Origin: Pleurodeles waltl
Lineage: Eukaryota; Chordata; Amphibia; Caudata; Salamandridae
DNA length: 64,000 nt
Assembly: GCF_031143425.1 (NCBI RefSeq)
Contig: NC_090446.1
Span: forward strand, 654,493,717 to 654,557,716
Reading direction: 5' to 3'
Of the stretch, positions 48,080-59,721 are shown piece after piece. Both the position numbers and the translations under genes were made by a program. The notes beneath the pieces were generated by a model. That model was not told the origin of the DNA, made no database searches, and was given only the letters and a program-made list of their open reading frames with translations. Every line of letters starts with the position of its first letter. Position 1 is the stretch's first letter.

Positions 48080-48620
48080 GGCCATATTTAAGAAAAGTAG
48101 TGCTGCACACAATGCAGTGCCACTTTTCCTGCTCCCCTTAGCATCCCCCAACGCCACCATGTGTGCACTGTATTTAAAACACGGCGCACCATGGTGGTAG
48201 TTGGGGGACTAGCGTCAGAATTTGTTACGCTAGTCCGGCGCTTTGCAGGTTTAACGCCAATAATTCTGACACTAATCCTGCAAAGCACCCAGAGGCCCAT
48301 TGTAAGCAATGGAAGCCTCTTTTTTATCGCCTGCTCTGAGCAGGTGTTAAAAGTGCCAAAAGAAAGAGGCAAGACATTCTCTTAGATTTCCTTGTGCCAT
48401 TTGTTTGGCCTCCCTAACAGGGGAACGCCCTCTTTGCAACCATTATGATTGGCACAGGCATAATGTAGCACAGAGGGTTACAAAGTGGCGCAATGCATGC
48501 ATTGCTCTGCTTTGCAAATATGGCATGATGTTTTTGGACTTCTAACGCCACATTAGCGTAAAGAAATGACACTAATGTGGCATTGGAATGGCACTAGTGG
48601 CTCTCAAATACGCCCCCAAA
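48077..48620. mobile_element. MITE nested in R1 copy c
   Basis: The body is 48080-48617. It starts GGCCATATTTAAGAAAAG and ends with the complement of GGGGCGTATTTGAGAGCC, with AAA on both sides. Outside it the R1 sequence is continuous: the right flank TTTCTAAAAGTGCCATTTTC equals copy a at 11043-11062. Internal hairpins include the CACCATGTGTGCAC...GGCGCACCATGGTGG region. Confidence 0.7.
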
Positions 48621-49310
48621 TTTCTAAAAGTGCCATTTTCAGAACTATGACTTGAATTCCAACTTGACCATTAAAGAAGGTTTTAAATTACAATTCTTTA
48701 CTGACTAAACACAACATTCCTAACTACTCACAATCAAACATTATTGCGTATTAAATCTAATAAGGCAACCTAATGTTAACCTATGGGAAAGGTAGACCTT
48801 GCAACAGTAAAAAACAAACATGTGAGTTTTTAAATGCCAGGATAAGTAAATCTTAAAAGTACATTTACAACATTTTTTTAAAATAAAACACACCATGGTT
48901 CATAGGTTGTTTAGAGCTCACCTTAGAGGTGACATATATATCTTAAAAACAAAGGTTTAGGCCTGGCAAAAAGTGGCAGTATAAAACTACACATACATGC
49001 TGCATTGTTAGGCTTGAGACATGTTTAAAAGGCTACTTAAATAGGCACTATAATTAGTGCTGCATTCCCACTAGAAACATGCAATTTACAGGTCCTAGGT
49101 ACATGCATTACTACGTTACGAGGGACCTACAAGCAAATTAAATGTGTCAATAGGGTGTAAGCCAATTGTACCATGTTCAATGGAGAAATCAGAAGCACTT
49201 TCACTCTGCTTGGCAGTGGTAAAGTGCACAGAGTCCTAAATGCAAAACAAAAGTGGGTTAAAAAAAAAGGAGGGTTAACCCTGCTGAGAGGGCCAAGGCC
49301 AACATTACTA
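48618..49310 (+). mobile_element. R1 repeat, copy c, right part
   Basis: It follows the order of copy b's right third: GTTAACCTATGGGAAAGG, TTTAGGCCTGGCAA, CAGTATAAAACTACACA, and GGCAGTGGTAAAGTGCACAG (compare 42510-42540). The final ATTTCTAACA is not reached. Confidence 0.6.
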
Positions 49311-49885
49311 TCAACCTCACCACAACAAAAATATAATATCCTCCCAGCTGAGTCAGCAATCATAATTTCATTGTGAACAGTGGAACGATTACAGGTGAAT
49401 CTAAGTTGATATCTGCAGAAACTAATCCTCGGGTCATGCCTCTAGCTGGAAAATCTGAATAATGTAGCACTAATTGAGTGGAGATATATTCAAACCCAAA
49501 GGGTCCTACCTCTTGTTCATCACAATTAATACCTTTGACTCTAACATTCACTACCTTGAACACCTAAAATACATTGAGATTGAATCTGTCTCTAAATTAG
49601 ACAACCAAGCAAATCATTAGCTTGTCCAATTGTCTCACTAGACAAATGTTTCAATGTTCCTGAGCTAACACCATCAGTCTTACCCAATTTGATCCCAGGC
49701 ACTATAATTGGCATCCAAAAGTAACGCAGCCACTGCAGATCACAGAAAGCTAGGGTGGTGTACTGGATGGAATTAGTTCACAAAGCAGCTTTGTGGAAGG
49801 CAGGTATCCTGACTCCATGAATAAAAACTAGCAACCTTGATAGTTTGTTGACATCAAAATACAGACCCATCACCCGGCTCTATTT
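49311..49885. other. Unassigned stretch
   Basis: A 67-codon minus-strand frame (49360-49563) contains V-F-K-V-V-N-V-R-V-K-G but matches nothing I know. Otherwise featureless. Confidence 0.4.
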
Positions 49886-52250
49886 TTTAAATATATTTTT
49901 ATTTTTCATTGGCAACATAGCATAGACAAATGATAGACAACAGTTCTGTAATTCAACCCTATTGTCCGCATGTCTATAACAGTAGCCATTAACGGCCCAT
50001 AACCCTTCCACCTCCTACCCCCATCAAAGACTGACATTAGCCAACACAAGTTCACTGATGAGAAAGAATACCAAGTGATAAACACTGACTGCATCAGATA
50101 AAAGCACATTTACTGTCACCAAATCCCGCTCCAACTTTATATCCCATCATTGTCAAGTAACTCTAGAGAATAATATTCTGTCCATTTGCCCCATACTTTA
50201 CTACATTTTTGGGGACAACCTGGTGTAAGTGGCTTTGTCAGCTGACATGTACATACCTCTTTTCCATTCCTGCAGCATGGGACACTCACCTGACATCCAG
50301 TAGTAAGCTACATCTCTCTTAGGCACCACAAGACCAAGACCGCAAAATAGAAGTTGGGCCAATGGTAGATCAATGTCATTTGGGATCCCCAGGAGTAGAA
50401 ACTAGTGGAATTTTCCTGAGAAAATTTTGCTAAGTGCCCCAGTGATTTCACTCCAGTAAGTCTGCATTTGGGGGCAGCTCCAGATAGTATGGAAAAAGGA
50501 GCCCTCATTATCTTTACACCTCATACAGTGTGGGTTTTGGGCCCACCCCATAGCATGAAGGTGACACCTATCATAGTACACACGGTGTAAGATTTTGACT
50601 TGGACCAGTTGCAGATATGTTTTTATAGCTGTCTCCCAGGGTGCATTAGGGCTGGCTCCCAGTCAATGTTCTCCATGTCCTCCACTTCCACTACCCATTT
50701 TTCTCCCAGACCAAGCAGAGTATCAGGCACATTGTTAATAAGGGTTTTAAACATGAAAGAAATCACACTCCTCCCAATTCCTATATTAGTAACCTCCCCT
50801 CCAACAGTGCAAAGTCTGGGATACCCTCAGTCAGGAGCCCCTTGTGCTCTCCATGCATGTCGCACCTGTACGTATTTTAGGAATTAATTCTCTTGCATTC
50901 CGTACTCTCACCGAAGCATGATGTCACCACTTTCAACCAGATCTCCCACTTTGGAGATCCCTATCAGATCCCAAGCCCCACATCCTCTCAGCTTTCATAG
51001 TTTAGGAAGCCAGCGCTCCTCCCACAGAGGTGTTTCTTTTGTGTGCTTAATATACTACCCGATTGATTTCATATCTCAATCCCAGGCCGCTATTGCTACT
51101 GAGTGGATGGAAGGAGAAGTTGAGCCCCCGCCAACCTCCATATAGATAGTGTAGACAAGACCTTGATTCCCATTGTGACCGTTGCAGTCTGAATGTTGAG
51201 TGATGGAGGGGGTTGAAAAAACATTAATGAGGTGGCACACACATCTGATGGAGCTATTCTGCCATTATTGTGCTGCAGAGTTTCTAGGGCTATATTTGGG
51301 TGTCTGCCATCGTAAAACAAGGTTCGTATGTCTCCTTTTATTGTGATAAATGCCTTCTGGGGGATTGGGTGGTATGTATTCTGCAGGGCATTAAGTAGCT
51401 TAGGCAATGACGCCGTCTTAAAGATGGCTGCTCTCCATAGCAGTGTGAACTGCAGTCCCCGCCACCTCTCCATAGCCTCCAAACATTCTCCTGAAATTAC
51501 ATTCAAAGCATATCTCCTTTAGTAGTGTCATAAATATGCCCAGTTATTTAAACCCAAAGGTGGTGTGTGGGGGACAATGGGTGAGATTAGTTATCTCGAT
51601 CTGGCTCTGTGGAAGTTAGAATACCAACTTGTCCCAATTAATGGAGCAGCCGATGATCTCTCATCTGCATAAAACAAGATCTTCTCCTCAAAGGCAGTCT
51701 CACCTGAGATATGAAAACCCTAGATCCCAGGGTGGTCGCAGGCCCTACCTGCCAATGATTCTATGGCAAGGGCAAACAGGAGAGGAGACAGAGGACAACC
51801 CTGCCTCATACCCCTATGTATCAGAATCTCCGAGGACATCACCCATTTTACTCTGACGAAGGCTACCGGGGCCTGGTACAACAGCTTAACCCCTTTCCTA
51901 TAGCAGGGACCTAATCGAAATTTCACCATTGTATGTTCAATGGAGGGCCAATGCACAGCATCAAACACCTTTTTGGCATCTAATGCTAAAAAGACGTGTG
52001 GTTCGATCTTTCATTTCATGTAATCAGTTATGCATGTATCTAAGATTATATTGTGTGGACCTACCAGGCATAAAACCCGACTGGTCACGGTGTATCAGCG
52101 GTGCAATAACTTGTATACCGACTCCAGTTCTTAAGCAAACACTTAGAGCGAATAGTTGTAAGTAGCTGTCACTACATTTTAAAGATTTAGAGATTCTGGA
52201 TCCTTGGCACCAGTACATCCACAAAGGAAAAGGTATGGAAATTACTTTAT
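49885..52250 (-). pseudogene. L1-like LINE, ORF2 RT to C-terminus plus 3' tail
   Basis: From right to left the minus strand shows H-R-D-Q-S-G-F-M-P-G-R-S-T (about 52060-52100), D-A-V-H-W and G-P-C-Y-R-K-G-V-K-L-L-Y, then R-Q-G-C-P-L-S-P-L-L-F-A-L-A (about 51758-51806). The catalytic box reads F-Y-A-D-E (51660-51674), where the family has D-D. W-R-G-L-Q-F-T-L-L-W-R-A-A-I-F-K and L-P-K-L-L-N-A-L-Q-N-T (51350-51480) follow, then G-S-F-F-H-T-I-W-S-C-P near 50490 and S-K-V-W-G-K-W near 50190. Frames shift several times. 49885-50150 is a probable 3' tail ending in a T-rich run, which reads as a poly(A) remnant. The endonuclease and ORF1 are missing. Confidence 0.8.
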
Positions 52251-52479
52251 CTATGGATGTTAGATGAAATTAGAAACATCATATATCTGAGGGACTTGGC
52301 ACACATAATGTTATTAGATACATACACTGCATTTGGCACTGCAGTCTATCCTTGAAAACTGGCTTGTGGAAATTAGTATATGTGGTATGGTGGCAGCCTG
52401 GTTTGTCCTCCCTCCTGACTCATCACAGTCAAGGTCACTCCTTGCCTCACTACCAGTCTCAGATCTATACTGTTGAAAT

Positions 52480-52770
52480 TCAAGTGCATGGGCAGTGCAG
52501 GGGCCCCCAGGGGGCCCCCGGCATCCCTATTCTGCCAGCTTTTCCACAGCAGTGTGAACAGCCATGAAAAGACTGGGGGAATGGAACTCGTAATTTGGTG
52601 GGCTGGCGGATTACAAACACTGGGACCGCCAGGCTGGAGTCCGTCTCCAGCGTGGCGGTGTTGGCAGTATCCCTGCAGCGTTTCAGCCATGGTCGGAATG
52701 TGGGGGATCTGACAGCCACTACCGCTGCGGTCTGATGGCCACCCTGGGTCTGGTGGTCTCAGGAACGCCA
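52480..52770. mobile_element. Harbinger-style MITE fragment
   Basis: GGGGGCCCCTGCACTGCCC-type sequence (complement, 52495-52520) and alternating GGCGG/CCGCC words (GGCTGGCGGATTACAA, GGACCGCCAGGCTGGAG, GCGTGGCGGTGTTGG) resemble the interior of 57521-58449. Neither terminus is present. Confidence 0.4.
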
Positions 52771-52799
52771 GACTCGAAATGAGCACCTCAGTGTTGGAT

Positions 52800-53215
52800 G
52801 AGCCTGAACGTCTTTATGTTCAATGTCAATAAAACAGAACAGTTCCAAGTTAGGTTAGAGCAAAGGTGCCGGCAGGACACTATCTGCTCCCAAACATGGG
52901 GTCTTCCCTATCCCTGGGGATGAGGTTAAATCTGTGTGTGTATTTATGTATGATAACCTCACCTTCAAAAATCTGATCAATTCCACCTTTTGACCTTGTT
53001 TTCACAAGTTCCATCTCTGGTGAAATTCTCACATTTTCACTTGAGGGACATTGCCCAAGATTAGCTCAACCCATCTGCTCGATAACTTGTTTTGAGGATT
53101 GTGGTTTATTATATGGCGTGGTTGTGCGACCTAACCATGCACTAAACTCACAAAACCATATTGGGTCCAGTCAGGCTCATTTGTAAACCTCTACCTCAAC
53201 CATTGATAGCAAGGC
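52800..53215 (+). pseudogene. L2-clade LINE RT fragment
   Basis: An interrupted frame reads F-N-V-N-K-T-E (compare the family's N-x-x-K-T-E), then G-D-E-V-K-S-V-C-V-F-M-Y-D-N-L and T-F-K-N-L-I-N-S at about 52918-52985. This corresponds to the VKxLGVxxDxxLxFxxHI block just after the RT catalytic site in L2/CR1-group elements. L-R-D-I-A follows in another frame near 53045. It precedes, in family order, the part preserved at 7322-7762. Confidence 0.55.
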
Positions 53216-53239
53216 TTAAACAAAATAACCAGTGCAAAG

Positions 53240-54190
53240 TGTTGGAAACTGGGCTACTGGGTGAGGGGGGTGAAAACCTACTCAAGCAGTAACCACAATC
53301 TATGTCAGGGTAAAACACAAACAGACACCAACTTAACCTGAGGTTAACCCTCTAGTAGCTTGGCAAAAAAGCAGTCAGGCTTAACTTAGAGGTAAAGTAT
53401 AAAATATGTATGCATCCAATCAGTAGAACCGGAAATATGCAATTGTAAATATTTCAGAGTAAGTATGAAGCCAAAAACCACAAAATGCCACTCACAGTTA
53501 TCCTGTCTTGCGAGACCAGGTGAATGTCACAAGTTCAGGCTAACCTCAATGGAGCGCTGGCTGGATACAACGACCAGGTGAGTCCTGCTAAAGGATTTAC
53601 CTTCAAAAGTCAAGCGCGAGGAGTTCCTTGCACAGGAGAAGGATAAGGGAGAGCAATGTGTATGGTTGTCAATGTACTGTGAAGAGAAGATTGGATAGCT
53701 TAAAGACCATGTCAGAAAGTCGCAGACAGTCGTTGCTGGGGCCTCACATTGGTGGTCAGTGCAGGCTGTCAATGCTGTTGCGTGAAGTTCAGATCTTGCG
53801 TTGCTGGGTGTCGCTTGCAGCTGCAGCATGAAGAATCAGGTTTACCAGAGCTTTCCATTGGCAGGCTGCACGGGTGCCAAGATCTTGGAATGAACAGGCC
53901 TGTTTGCGGTCATAAGAAGCCCAAAACATCAGGATTTCTCCTTTTCTTTGAGGAGAAGCTCCAGTGTCCAGGGTCCAGGACATGAGTAGCACCTCTTGGA
54001 GATTAGGAATTCAGTCCAGCAGAGGCCAGCAGGGGTCAGGCAGGCCCACTGTCAGATCCAGTTGATGGTCCAGGCAGCACGTCAGCTGGGCAGTTGCGGG
54101 GAGCCTCTAGAGGTTGTTAAGTCTCTGTAGCTCAGAACAGAAGGTCAGTCAGCTAACCCTTGAAGTCACTTCAGCCTGGGATGAAAAGTG
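53240..54190 (+). mobile_element. R1 repeat, copy d
   Basis: It begins TGTTGGAAACTGGGCTACTG at 53240. AACCACAATCTATGTCAGGG, GAACCGGAAATATGCAATTG and ACTCACAGTTATCCTG-type words follow in the order of copy c. The variable block (53640-53830) is CGTTG-rich. It ends where the L1 remnant begins. Confidence 0.55.
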
Positions 54191-54229
54191 CAGCTTGCCT
54201 AGTTTCAGAGACACCCACCCCTGTTTCCA

Positions 54230-56025
54230 TAGTTATGCAGAGGAAACATTAAGACAAGTATGTAATATTTTGGTAGTATTATACAGATCAGGCAAGACAT
54301 TGTATTGGTGTGTTTTAAGATGCAAAACATTACATATTTTAAGCCCCAGATTAATGCTTTTCTCTACACAAATAGTTTCATCAACTCTAGCAAAACATTT
54401 CTTGCCCATACACTGCAGATTATCTCCCTGCCCTTTAAGTGATAGTTGGTACACTCTACATATTGACCCCCTATGTAGGTAAAACCTTAAACTTATCAAT
54501 AAGTCTCAAAGAAGATAAAATAAAATCAGGAGTCAGTTGGGAGAAGTAATCTGTCATTTGTAGGTACTCAAAGAATCCAGTGGCTGGTATGTTTTACAAC
54601 TTAGTAAACTGTTCAAATGATTACAATATTGTGTATTCAAACACTTGACCCACCCATTGCCAGGAGGAGTATTCCCATTGAATATATCATATAAGAAACA
54701 AGAAACAAGAAAACAGAGGAATGTGCCACAAAATATGTGATGTGGTCCCATAAAAGTAAATCTTCAAGTTAACTCTTGCCAAGTCCAAGTACAGGTGTCT
54801 TAAATCTGATTTTTTAAGTATGACAGATCTAAAAACTCAACATTTGTTAAAAGATTAACGCATACACTGTGTAGAGGTTATTGTTTATGAGCAAACCCCA
54901 CCGTCTGGAAATATCTGAGGGCAAATGCTGCCCAATGATAGAATGGAAATTGTATGGACAAGCCCACACTCCCTTCTGTAGAGGCGTTTAAAGGTAATGG
55001 ACAGCACGGTGGGCCTTCCCATATTGTCAGTTGTATCGAATAATCTATTGTATGACAAAATAGGCAAGAGGGGCCCAAAGTTCTATCGAACAGAAGAAAT
55101 ACAAGAAATGAGGAAGAATGACCATCTTAAAAAGATTGCACCTACCAATCAATCTTGAATGAAGCCAATCCCGTTCAAGCACACAAATGATAGTATTTAA
55201 GATAACTAAAATAATTGGTTAATTATACAATATCTGTTTTTTTTATGCACGTGGTAAAAAGAGACCTGACAGACAGCCCTTTCAGCTGTTGATGAATAAG
55301 TGAAGCAGTCAATGATATCATCTAGATAGCCCATGATTTTACACTTGGCCATTGTGAAAAATAGCGGGTGATATTGCTTCGGAGCGTTCAAAGTGCTGCA
55401 GGAACGGTTCCATGGAAAGAGCAAAAAGTTGAAGTGAAAGTGGACACTCTACCTTGTCCCTCCAGTAGTTTCTAAGGTAGGTGTCATTCTCTTGAGATTT
55501 AAGAAGAAAACCCACTGCATAATGCTTGCACCCTGCAGAGAAAAAGAGGACCACATCTAAAATCTATATGAGTAAGCCAAATAAATGGGCAAGAGACCCT
55601 GCTGAATGCCTTATCATAGTCCAACAGGATCATATTGGCTGCTAAACCTAAACCACCTGTTTTCTCAAAAATGGTAATTGACAGGTTAGTGTCAATAACA
55701 CTATTCTCTATCCCTAGCCAGGATGAAGGCTTGTTGAATGAGATCAAAAAGGCTACTTATCATGGATGGCAGGGGAGTGGCTATAATCTTAGTCTATATT
55801 TTGGTGTCACAATTAGTGAGAGAAATCGGTTGATAGGACCCACAAAGAGTAGAATCATTTTGAAGAAAAAATTAAATATGCATTTCTTTCCAAGAGAGCA
55901 GGATTTGTGTACTTTGATCATAAGAATTAAATAGACTTAGAAGAACCAAAATGAGAATGTGGGGAAAACATTTGTAGAAGTCTGAGGGAATTGCATCTGG
56001 TCCTGCAGTCTTACCTGTTGGCAAA
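54230..56025 (-). pseudogene. L1-like LINE ORF2, RT to C-terminal region
   Basis: Ordered motifs on the minus strand are A-G-P-D-A-I-P-S-D-F-Y-K (about 55975-56015), Q-P-I-S-L-T-N-C-D-T-K-I, then D-Y-D-K-A-F-S-R-V (about 55610), C-P-L-S-L-Q-L-F-A-L-S-M-E-P (about 55430) and the catalytic box Y-L-D-D (55317-55328). Next come F-F-E-Y-L-Q-M-T-D-Y-F (about 54575) and K-T-H-Q-Y-N-V-L-P-D-L-Y-N-T-T-K-I-L-H near 54290. These match the L1 order including the late K-x-Y-K-V-L...L-Y-x-T-P motif. Many frameshifts are present. The RT aspartates survive, but RQGCPLSP reads CPLSLQ. The 5' part is truncated at the R1 border near 56025. Confidence 0.75.
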
Positions 56026-56029
56026 AGGA

Positions 56030-57517
56030 GTGCTGCCTTTGAGCAGGTCTACATGCAAAATAGGAGTTTTTAGGTGTAGTAATTATAAAAAACTGGGAGC
56101 AGCTAGAGATATGGAGTCTCTCAACTCACAATTTAAAAATATTTCTTTTTTTTTAGTGAAGGTGGTTTTAACTTTTGTGTTTGAAAATTCAGCTTTTAGA
56201 AAGTGGTCATTTTTATGCTTAACCTTTCTGTGCCTCTGCCTGGCTGTGAAATACACCTTTGGGTCAGGATGACAGTTGGGCTGGTTGTGAATTCACTCTA
56301 GACAGTCACACAAAGGGAGCTGAGGTGTGCCCTGCATATCCTGATTAGTGTTCCTGGGCTAGAGTGGTGGAAGGAGCTGACACGTGCACCTCAATAGGGC
56401 TGTGCCTGTCCTTACAAAATGCAGCCTCCTATCCCCTAGAGTGTGTCTGGGAACAGGGCAGGAAAGGCAGGGTCTTGTGCACTACCAAGGCTTTCATTTG
56501 CAGTTTGCCTACTTCAAAGACAGAAATGAGTATAAGCATTGGATCAAAAATCCCAGACTTTTAGAACACTTTTAAATCAGAGAAAACTCTCCCAAGGAGA
56601 AGAGCTGAAGAACTGTACAGAGTACTGCACCTTTGCCTTGTGTGCTATGCTGGGTTGGCCTGCAGGTCCTGCTTCTGCTTTGGAGAGGACAAAGACTGGT
56701 CTTTTCTGTGTATCCTGCTTGTGAAGTTTCTCCAAGGGTTTGGACTGAGCTTGCCTCCTGTTAAGAACTTTCAGGGACATCAAAGAATTTCCCTGCCAAC
56801 TCCTGGGTTCTTGCTGAGGACCCTGACTTGCCAAGAGGTGCCCACTCCAGTTCCTGGGCCCTTGGGAGTGAAGTCTGGCAAAAAAACAAGAAGAACCAGT
56901 CACACCGACTCCAGGCGACTCTAGAATCAGCACTGCTGCCTGCACTCAAAGACATGGTCCCCACTGAAGTGTGATAACCGCAACCGATAATGCAGGCCTG
57001 ATGCCATCGCAGCACCTCTGAAGTCCCGCAACATCGTGAGTCCCGACTGCGGTGTCACCAACGTCCATGACACCCGACTCCACCTCGGCACGTGTGGCCC
57101 CGTGGTGTGGCCAGAACTTCAAAGTCACCTCATCACATCTTGACCTGATGGACTCATCAACCCCCCCGAATCATAAGGAACCACAACCTTGCTGCCAATG
57201 CCGCTTCACCTCCGCTGCCTCCATAAGAAATCATCTACTCACCTCCCCTGCGTAGCATTAAGGAACCAATGCCTAACCTCCTGCATAGTAGTATGGAACT
57301 GACGCACCATTGTCTCTAAAGATGGCTAGCATCCCTGAATCTGTGCCATGTGTTTGACTCTGCCTCGTTTCTAAGGGCGGTACCTGGGGTCCATGCAACT
57401 ACATGACCGGTGCTGCACTCCTTCGCAAGTGGCTTCAGACTGTTGGGAACAACTTTGGCATGACGCCGTGATAGCAACAGTTGGAGCTATTGTGTTTCTA
57501 AGTGCTTTTATTGAGAT
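56030..57517 (-). mobile_element. R1 repeat, copy e, inverted, inner part
   Basis: The reverse complement matches copy a from about 11180 back through 10380: CTTGGGAGTGAAGTC..., GTTTGGACTGAGCTTGCCTC and AGGACAAAGACTGGTC are complements of copy a's words. The CpG-rich variable region is at 57000-57260. R1 is interrupted at 57520 by a complete MITE and resumes at 58450. Confidence 0.65.
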
Positions 57518-58452
57518 TTAGGCCCTCATTACAACCCTGGCGGTCGGTGTAAAAGTGGCGGTAATACCGGCAACAGGCCGGCGTAAAACAAAAATGGAAT
57601 TACAACCATCGCGGTTACCGCCATGCAAAACCGCCACTTTTACACATCGACCGCGAGGGTGGTAACGACTGCTGGGCTGGAGATTTTGGTCTCGAGCCCG
57701 GCGGCCGTCACTAGACCCCGCATACCACCATGGATTTCCTGGGGTTTTGGACCGCCACAAAATCCATGGCGGTAGGCACTATCAGTGCCAGGGAATTTGT
57801 TCCCTGGCACTGATTGGGGTCTCCCCCTTCCCCCTCCTCTGAGTCCTCGCCTAACACCCACGACACCCTGCCCCCCACTCCCCACAGAAACACCCACACA
57901 CACCTCCCACACCCCCTACACGCATGCTCACACCACTCATACACATACACGCACACATACATGCACACATGCACACAGACATATACATCACATTTCCCAT
58001 ACACAAAATAAACCCCTGCATGCAACCATGCACTCACACGACCCCTCTGCACACTCACATGCACACCCCCATGCACGCACACAACACCCCCCCACCCCTC
58101 CCCTAATGGATGATCACCTTAACTGTTCCGGTGATCCTCCGGGAGGGAACGGAATCCATGGGGGCTGCTCCGCCGCCAGCACCCTGTCACCAGAACACCA
58201 CCACGCCGAATACTGGGATGTATTCGGTGGGCGGTGTTCTGATGACGTGGCGGTGGAGGTGGAGGTGGAGCAGGCTCCACTTCACCGCCGACCGCCAGTA
58301 TGGCTGCTGGCGGCTCTCCATCCACAAAAGGGTAGAGGGCTGCCAGCAGTCATGATACAGTTGGCAGAAGACCACCACCACTGGAGGTCTTCGGCCCGGA
58401 GTAACCTCGGTGGTCTTGGCAAAAGACCGCAAAGGTTGAAATGAGGGCCTTA
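57518..58452. mobile_element. Complete 929-bp Harbinger-type MITE nested in R1
   Basis: The body is 57521-58449. The start GGCCCTCATTACAACCCTGG pairs with the end (complement GGCCCTCATTTCAACCTTTG). TTA stands on both sides (57518-57520, 58450-58452), and R1 continues across the joint. The interior has a CAGTGCCAGGGAATTTGTTC...CTGGCACTG hairpin (57785-57815), a CA-rich tract (57895-58090) and an inverted GGCGGTGTTCTGATG/CACCAGAACACC pair. The overlapping 219- and 123-residue frames are byproducts of the inverted structure. Its ends match 11278. Confidence 0.85.
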
Positions 58453-58762
58453 ATCTTTTAAAATTTATATCTTTGCTTGTGTATGTTGTATTTTTGATGT
58501 TTTGTCTTGTTTTACTTAGATAAATATTGGCTATTTTTCTAAAATGGTGTAGTGGCCATTTGTAGGGTTTTCACTGTGTTACTGTGTGTGGGTACAATAC
58601 TTAACACATTGCCTCTGAGATACACCTGACTGCTCATGCCAAGCTACCAAGGAGTGAGCAGGGGTTATCTTAGGACTGTGACTGCCTTACCCTGACAAGA
58701 GTGAGGGTCCCTACTTAGACAAAGGGTAAACCGACTCCGAACTAAAGAGCCTATTTCTAACA
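58453..58762 (-). mobile_element. R1 repeat, copy e, terminal part
   Basis: The reverse complement begins TGTTAGAAATAGGCTCTTTA at 58762 and continues with ACCCTCACTCTTGTCAGGGT and CTGCTCACTCCTTGGTAGC, paralleling copy a at 9530-9700 line by line. This fixes the R1 left terminus. Confidence 0.75.
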
Positions 58763-58775
58763 ATTCCAAACAAGA

Positions 58776-59255
58776 TACCATGTTTAGTTGGTGAGAGCCC
58801 TTGTCATGCACACCTTGAGTACTGCATCATCTACATAGGACTTCCAAAGCAATTCACAGACAGGGTGAGGTTTTCAAACTCAAATTGGCCGGAACGTGCT
58901 TTAACCTTTCAAGGATTGATCTAACAAAACCTGCCCTTACAACACTTCACTGTCTCTTGGTGGATGCAGATTCAAAATTAGTCAGTTGCACTGTTCTGAA
59001 AACCTTACGAAGGCATGGGCGCAATTCACTTGTCAAAACTGGCACCCTGTGATCCTCCAAATACGAATCTATTCTCTAGAACTGAACAATTAACAAACCA
59101 ATAATTGGCTAAACACAGTAGTAGATCGCTAGGAGTAAAATTTCACAAGTATTAGACTGGCTTAGCAACAAATCTGAGAGAAGAACCAAACCACTGCTGG
59201 TTCAAGAAGCATCTGAAAACTGGCAGAGCAGGAGTTGTGAAGAATACAAAACATG
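58776..59255 (+). pseudogene. L2-clade LINE RT tail, strongly decayed
   Basis: Frames read V-R-A-L-V-M-H-T-L, then Y-I-G-L-P-K-Q-F-T-D-R-V (about 58830-58862), an R-I-D-L-T-K-P-A-L-T-T-L-H-C-L-L-V-D-A block, and C-T-V-L-K-T-L. Near 59200 comes W-F-K-K-H-L-K-T. These are the same landmarks as in 7322-7762 plus the family's final F-K-x-x-L-K-T segment. Frequent frameshifts show it is older. Confidence 0.6.
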
Positions 59256-59281
59256 GTCTGCAACCCACTCGATTAGACTGT

Positions 59282-59451
59282 GGGCCTGCGTACGATCTTG
59301 GCGGATGGGATGCTCCATCACAAATGTGAAGGATATCCTGTGCACCGTATTACAAGTTCCATTATATCATCTGGAACTTTTATAACGGCGGGTGGAATAT
59401 TTGTCACGTTTATGACAGAGTATCTCATCCGCCAAGGTCATAATCAGGCCC
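59282..59451. mobile_element. Small palindromic MITE (170 bp)
   Basis: The left end GGGCCTGCGTACGATCTTGG, followed by CGGATGGGA, pairs with the complement of the right end (GGGCCTGATTATGACCTTGG, then CGGATGAGA). The interior continues as an imperfect palindrome around 59365. The ORF there is meaningless. Confidence 0.7.
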
Positions 59452-59720
59452 TATATCTTTCCCAAAACCAGATGCAGATTGTTTAATAAAGTCCACAACA
59501 CTTGGATGTAATCAAAGGAGCTCTTTATAAAACTACTGGGACTTTTATATAGAACTACCAGGTCAACATGTAATAAATAAAGAATGCTGTGGGAGAGAAA
59601 AACATCAGAAAATACAAAATCTTATTTATTGGCTTTAAGTCACCACAAAGCCAATAATGGATATTTGGATTTATGTATGGGTAAGCACTTGTTAAGATTT
59701 AAAAAGAAAATGTTGGGAAT
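59452..59720. other. Unassigned short stretch
   Basis: AT-rich with two AATAAA-like words; no element was assigned. Confidence 0.4.
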
Positions 59721-59721
59721 G

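Noticed and set aside
57785..58444. 219-residue open frame as a gene
   Set aside because: It lies inside a MITE, spans a CA-rich tract and overlaps equally open frames on the other strand.
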